From an uncultured Prevotellaceae bacterium (GTDB lineage: Bacteria > Bacteroidota > Bacteroidia > Bacteroidales > Bacteroidaceae), in contig OMXL01000027.1 in the NCBI GenBank assembly GCA_900314985.1, positions 1 through 35,077 on the forward strand: 35,077 nt of DNA, read 5' to 3'. Made by a program: the position numbers and the translations under genes. Below the pieces are notes generated by a model. The model was not told the DNA's origin. It searched no databases and worked only from the letters and a program-made list of their open reading frames with translations. Shown here in pieces: positions 31,682-35,077 of this stretch. Each line of letters opens with the position of its first letter. Within the stretch, counting starts at the first letter, position 1.

Positions 31682-33862
31682 ATGAAAAGATTCTATTTGT
31701 CTGCAATTGCTTTATTATGGTCGTTGATTATTCATGCAGTTGTTGTTGAGATTGACGGCATCGCGTATAATATCAATCTGAAAACGGGTCTTACTGAAGT
31801 CACCAGTAACTCTGCTCATCCATATAGTGGCAACATTGTCATACCAGAAACAATTGTCTATGAGGATATAGAATATACTGTGACAGGCATTGGCGGACAA
31901 GCCTTCTTTCAGAAGAATATTACATCTATTACTTTTCCTAATAGCATTACCTCAATAGGGGTGTCTGCTTTTATGTATTGTCATGCTTTGACTAGTGTAG
32001 AAATACCAGAACACGTAACGATGATTCCTGATATGGCATTTGCCTCATGTGAAAGCTTGAAAAATGTAATACTCCCTGAAGGCCTTACAATGATAGACAA
32101 TTCTGCTTTTAATAGTTGTTATGGTTTAGAGTCAATAAACCTCCCAAACACGGTGGAGGTTATTGAAGATTGGGCATTTGCGAATTGCGAAAATCTTTCA
32201 TATGTAAAGATGCCTCAACAACTAAAGAGAGTAGGTCAAGGCGCTTTTGGTTCATGTCCGTCTTTGGCTTACGTTGATATACCTGACCTTTCTTCATGGG
32301 CTATGATTACTTTTAACAACTATACCGCCAATCCATTGTATTATGCTAAGAAATTGATTGTTAATGGTGAAGAGATAACAGATTTGGTCATCCCCGATGA
32401 TGTTACATATATAGGTGGTAATGCGTTCCGGTGTTGCATGAACCTCACTTCGGTAACAATTGGCGATCATGTTCGTAGTATTGGCTTGGGAGCATTCATG
32501 GAGTGTTCGAATATTACTTCTATTATCATTGGTGAGGACGTGACCTCTATTGATAGATTGGTATTTTACAGATGTACAAAAGTAACCTCCGTTACCAGTT
32601 ATCCTAGAAAGGTCCCCACCACTGCCAGTGACGCCTTTGATGCTACTCTCCTCGAAAATGCCAATCTTTATGTTGCAGGTTCGGCATTCGATAATTACTA
32701 TAGAAGCGATCCTTGGAAAAACTTCAAGGAAATCGTAGCACTCGAATTTCCTAAACACAACCTTTCATATTATCTTAATGATGTGTTGTATAAATCATAT
32801 ACGTTGGAAGAAGGAGAATACATTACCCCAGAACCCGCTCCTGAAAAGGATGGATATACATTCTCTGGATGGAGCGAGATACCAGAAAGAATGCCCAAAC
32901 AGGATGTTACTGTAACAGGTTCTCTTACCTTAACGAGCCAGACTTTTACACAAAACGGCATTCATTATCAACTATGGGTAAAGCCCAAGACTGCAGACAT
33001 TACAGGTGTCACTATAGATGATATTAGTGGCTTTTTGGGTCAAATAGACATTCCTTCTACGTTATCTGTGGACGGAACGACTTTTAACGTTACCTGTGTC
33101 GGAGACCAATCATTCTTCATGTGTGAGAGTTTGAACTCCATCTCTATACCCGAGAGCGTAACAACCATCGGTGAAAAAGCTTTTGAGGGGTGTATGCTTC
33201 AGAATGTGTTCGTAGAAAATGCATATACTCAGATTCTTGATAATTCTTTCTCTCAAGCGACATACAATCATGCCATGCTGTATATTCCTAAAGACACATG
33301 GATGGAAGCAGTCTATCATGGAGGGTTCTGGCGATTTATCAACATTCGTGAAGCAGTTACCAATACCAGCAACTTGTCAGACATGCAAGCTTATACCATC
33401 ATGGATAGAAATACATTTGGCTATATGGTATATGATGCTGTGAACGACAGAATGGCAATGACGGATGTATACTACAACGTTGACGAGAATGCTCTCAATA
33501 ATTGCTGGCAGATTCTGAAAAAAGACGGCAATGACTACCTTTATAATATTGGTGCAGGGAAATACGCCATGTTCAATCCTGATGGTCAAATGATACTAAC
33601 AGAGCATCCTGTCACTATCCATATGGAAAATGGAAAGGATGGAGTTCTTATTGGCGATAACACACAAACACAATGGGCTTTTGTGTTGAACAACAAGGTA
33701 CAAGCTGAAGATGTCATCATAAACAGTGTGCCAATGATCAATTTCGAATCTGACACTGCTAATCAGTATTACTTGCTGAATGGTATGACAACAAATAATT
33801 CTCATAAAGGACTTGTTATTATCAAATCAAAGGAGAGAAAGGCAAGGAAGACTGTCAAATAG
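31682..33862 (+). CDS. BspA-like LRR protein with InlB-type repeat
   Basis: 726 residues. A signal peptide (1-19, FYLSAIALLWSLIIHA) is followed by BspA/LRR_5 repeats from about 63 to 350 (ITFPNSITSIGVSAF, VEIPEHVTMIPDMAFASC, LPEGLTMIDNSAFNSC, INLPNTVEVIEDWAF, VIPDDVTYIGGNAF, VTIGDHVRSIGLGAF). Residues 360-416 look like an InlB/Flg_new repeat (SYYLNDVLYKSYTLEEGEY, GYTFSGWSEIPERMPKQDV). A second BspA block lies at about 425-570 (IDIPSTLSVDGTTFNVTCVG, ISIPESVTTIGEKAFEGC). The tail (about 590-700) is a beta-rich module without the KGLNIIN-type sorting end of the 4090 gene. Adhesion is the family's known role. It is monocistronic with its own promoter and AT-rich relative to the housekeeping genes. 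Confidence 0.85.
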   Translation: MKRFYLSAIALLWSLIIHAVVVEIDGIAYNINLKTGLTEVTSNSAHPYSGNIVIPETIVYEDIEYTVTGIGGQAFFQKNITSITFPNSITSIGVSAFMYCHALTSVEIPEHVTMIPDMAFASCESLKNVILPEGLTMIDNSAFNSCYGLESINLPNTVEVIEDWAFANCENLSYVKMPQQLKRVGQGAFGSCPSLAYVDIPDLSSWAMITFNNYTANPLYYAKKLIVNGEEITDLVIPDDVTYIGGNAFRCCMNLTSVTIGDHVRSIGLGAFMECSNITSIIIGEDVTSIDRLVFYRCTKVTSVTSYPRKVPTTASDAFDATLLENANLYVAGSAFDNYYRSDPWKNFKEIVALEFPKHNLSYYLNDVLYKSYTLEEGEYITPEPAPEKDGYTFSGWSEIPERMPKQDVTVTGSLTLTSQTFTQNGIHYQLWVKPKTADITGVTIDDISGFLGQIDIPSTLSVDGTTFNVTCVGDQSFFMCESLNSISIPESVTTIGEKAFEGCMLQNVFVENAYTQILDNSFSQATYNHAMLYIPKDTWMEAVYHGGFWRFINIREAVTNTSNLSDMQAYTIMDRNTFGYMVYDAVNDRMAMTDVYYNVDENALNNCWQILKKDGNDYLYNIGAGKYAMFNPDGQMILTEHPVTIHMENGKDGVLIGDNTQTQWAFVLNNKVQAEDVIINSVPMINFESDTANQYYLLNGMTTNNSHKGLVIIKSKERKARKTVK

Positions 33863-33870
33863 ATCTAAGA

Positions 33871-33924
33871 ACCTAACCTAAAGGCTGAAACGTCTTTGTA
33901 GAAAGGGGTTGGAGGAGGTTAGGT
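33871..33924. repeat. ACCTAACCT inverted arms around a TTTGTAGA module
   Basis: ACCTAACCT (33871-33879) and AGGTTAGGT (33916-33924) enclose CTGAAACGTCTTTGTAGAAA. A related GCGGAAAGCCTTTGTAGACC lies at about 34475-34495. This is the first unit of the repeat field between the BspA gene and the rrn terminator (33863-34940), in which I see no credible gene. Confidence 0.65.
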
Positions 33925-34043
33925 CTAATTTCTAAATGAAATCATCTCCGACCCCAATTTTCGAAAACCATTTAAATAGGTACGCGCATGCACACGCTGT
34001 GTTTTTTAAAAAAAATGGTTCCACCTTCCACAGATCTGCCGAG

Positions 34044-34122
34044 TTTCCTTTATTTAAAGGGGTTCTGGGCATTTTGCGTGCGCGCGGACGTTTCACAATG
34101 CTTTCACAGAGATTCCACAGGG
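34044..34122. repeat. CCTTTATTTAAAGG module with TTTCAC iterons (left)
   Basis: A palindromic core TTTCCTTTATTTAAAGGGG (34044-34062) is followed by a GCGTGCGCGCG block and TTTCAC/TTTCACA iterons. The inverse order occurs at 34759-34839 and a relative at 27579. Confidence 0.65.
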
Positions 34123-34284
34123 GCTGATACGACAACGGGAGTAGCTGATACGACTGCGGGAACAGCAGCCTCGCTAAAAAACGCTGAGCGTTTTACAGAA
34201 AACAGTAAGCGCTTTTCAGAAAACGGTGAGCGTTTTATTCTGGGTACAGCTATCTCGCATGCAGGTACAACTATCTCAGTGACG
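34123..34284 (+). repeat. 21-bp iteron block, copy 1 with triple palindrome
   Basis: GCTGATACGACAACGGGAGT at 34123 and GCTGATACGACTGCGGGAAC at 34144 are 21 bp apart. Then come three AAAAC-type palindromes at 34178, 34199 and 34220 (AAAACGCTGAGCGTTTT, an imperfect middle one, AAAACGGTGAGCGTTTT), again 21 bp apart. Then GGTACAGCTATCTC at 34243 and GGTACAACTATCTC at 34264, 21 bp apart. Confidence 0.85.
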
Positions 34285-34299
34285 AGTTAGCCCATCTGG

Positions 34300-34538
34300 T
34301 TTTCAAAAAAGAACCTTCACCTTCACCGCAGACATGAAAAGTCCCCATAATTAAAGGTTCGCGGGCGTTTCTTGCGTGCGCGAGGAGGCGCAGAACCTTC
34401 ACCTATCCTTCACCCACGCGTATGGTGAAGGATAGGTGAAGGACAAGTGGAAGTAAAAAATGGGTATTGAGGGGCGGAAAGCCTTTGTAGACCGTAACTC
34501 CAGAGATACTGGTGAAGGTGAAGGTTATTTTTTGAAAA
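34300..34538. repeat. 28-bp inverted repeat with a nested 19-bp hairpin
   Basis: The outer arms at 34300-34327 and 34511-34538 match in 27 of 28 positions (TTTTCAAAAAA, then CCTTCACCTTCACC). Inside, CCTTCACCTATCCTTCACC (34396-34414) and GGTGAAGGATAGGTGAAGG (34424-34442) form a perfect 19-bp stem with a 9-nt loop. A CCCCATAATTAAAGG core and a TTTGTAGA module lie between. Confidence 0.9.
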
Positions 34539-34567
34539 CACTCGCGCGCACAGCTCACCCGCGCGCG

Positions 34568-34752
34568 GGAACAGCTGATACAGCCACGAGATAGCTGTTC
34601 TCACCAAAAAGTCCTACGACTTTTGGAAAAGCTGTACGACTTTCTGAAAAGTGGTACGACTTTTTCACGGCTACAGCTGTCTCATACTCGGGAACAGCTA
34701 ATACAGCGACGGCTACAGCTATCCCACGCGCAGGTACAGCTATCTCGCGAAC
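34568..34752 (+). repeat. 21-bp iteron block, copy 2 with triple palindrome
   Basis: A GGAACAGCTGATAC iteron at 34568 and an inverse iteron precede three palindromes at 34607, 34627 and 34647, 20 bp apart (AAAAGTCCTACGACTTTT, AAAAGCTGTACGACTTTC, AAAAGTGGTACGACTTTT). Then come four ACAGCT iterons at 34669, 34690, 34711 and 34732, exactly 21 bp apart. Confidence 0.85.
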
Positions 34753-34758
34753 CTATTT

Positions 34759-34860
34759 AATGTGTGAAAGGTTTGTGAAACGTTCGTGGAACGTTGGAAA
34801 CGCCCCCGCACACCCGCGACCCCTTTATTTACTGGGGTTCTAGAAAATCTGTGAAAGGTG
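34759..34860. repeat. GTGAAAC iterons and CCCCTTTATTTACTGGGG core (right)
   Basis: GTGAAAGG, GTGAAACG and GTGGAACG repeats, a CG-rich block and the palindromic ACCCCTTTATTTACTGGGG (34819-34837). The order is the inverse of 34044-34122, so the two modules bracket the iteron field. Confidence 0.65.
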
Positions 34861-34940
34861 AAACTTTTTTTTCAAAACCATTTTTTGAAGAATCAAAGCG
34901 AAAGGTCTTAATTCCCCAAATGCAGTTGTATTACAACACG

Positions 34941-34973
34941 AAAAAGCCCTCAAGTCTTGCTGACTCAAGGGCC
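34941..34973 (-). terminator. rRNA operon terminator
   Basis: On the minus strand, GCCCTTGAGTC (34972-34962) pairs with GACTTGAGGGC (34956-34946), 11 pairs with two G-U wobbles, then TTTTTCGT. It follows the 5S gene by about 12 nt. Confidence 0.88.
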
Positions 34974-34984
34974 TTCTCTGAAAA

Positions 34985-35077
<93 letters not shown>

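Noticed and set aside
33936-34290. Short open frames in the repeat field after the second BspA gene
   Set aside because: They are made of iteron sequence and lack any recognisable domain or promoter.
34123-34752. CRISPR-like array because of regular repeats
   Set aside because: The 20-21-bp units are contiguous and degenerate, with no spacers of constant length between identical repeats, and no cas gene is present.

Overview
The window reads as a chromosomal segment of a Bacteroidales bacterium, most likely a Prevotella-type member of the Prevotellaceae. The evidence is the TAnnTTTG -7 boxes (several paired with a -33 TTTG), Bacteroidota-restricted families (DUF4923, DUF1573, DUF3078, DUF4421, DUF1460), BspA-like leucine-rich-repeat surface proteins, a SusC/RagA-like N-terminus at the left edge and a 5S rRNA at the right edge. 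No phage, plasmid or CRISPR array is visible.

Layout. 1-92 is the start of an outer-membrane receptor. 352-3705 (minus) holds a broken DUF721/DciA-like gene, a DUF4923 lipoprotein, recF and a REP-associated tyrosine transposase (RAYT) with an unusual C-terminal domain. 3764-7315 is accessory DNA: a promoter, a structured RNA with its own terminator, a BspA-like gene, a 55-residue ORF, about 1.1 kb of nested inverted repeats and a lipoprotein. 7373-9208 is a TPR protein, ribH and DUF1573. 9213-17857 is mostly housekeeping: DUF3078 outer-membrane protein, yidC, DUF1846, DUF1015, yigZ, an FAD oxidoreductase and DUF1232. 17913-20831 (minus) holds DUF1460, DUF4421 and a Gfo/Idh/MocA oxidoreductase. 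20910-27435 holds a membrane protein coupled to hisB, a degenerate nucleotidyltransferase, a divergent LigA-like protein and metY. 27774-31297 is a secreted protein/lipoprotein pair (minus) facing a membrane-bound AraC-type regulator (plus). 31682-33862 is a second BspA-like gene. 33871-34860 is a dense field of iterons and palindromes, followed by the rrn terminator and the 3' part of 5S rRNA on the minus strand.

The most interesting material is non-coding. (1) A multibranched RNA plus terminator lies in front of the first BspA gene. (2) Iteron arrays with an exact 21-bp period (core ACAGCT) and two paralogous triple-palindrome blocks have stems that differ in sequence but keep their symmetry. 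(3) A 37-bp near-palindromic core occurs twice, each time between long inverted arms whose sequence differs between the copies. (4) Heptamer tandem arrays with an AATTC or TTTTCAC theme sit at fixed spacing beside -7 boxes, and the plus-strand promoters next to them lack the usual -33 TTG. (5) Two palindromes sit in frame inside the ligA-like gene. (6) Two 21-bp-spaced direct repeats lie between the AraC-type gene and the genes it probably controls. All family names come from reading the translations; no search was run.
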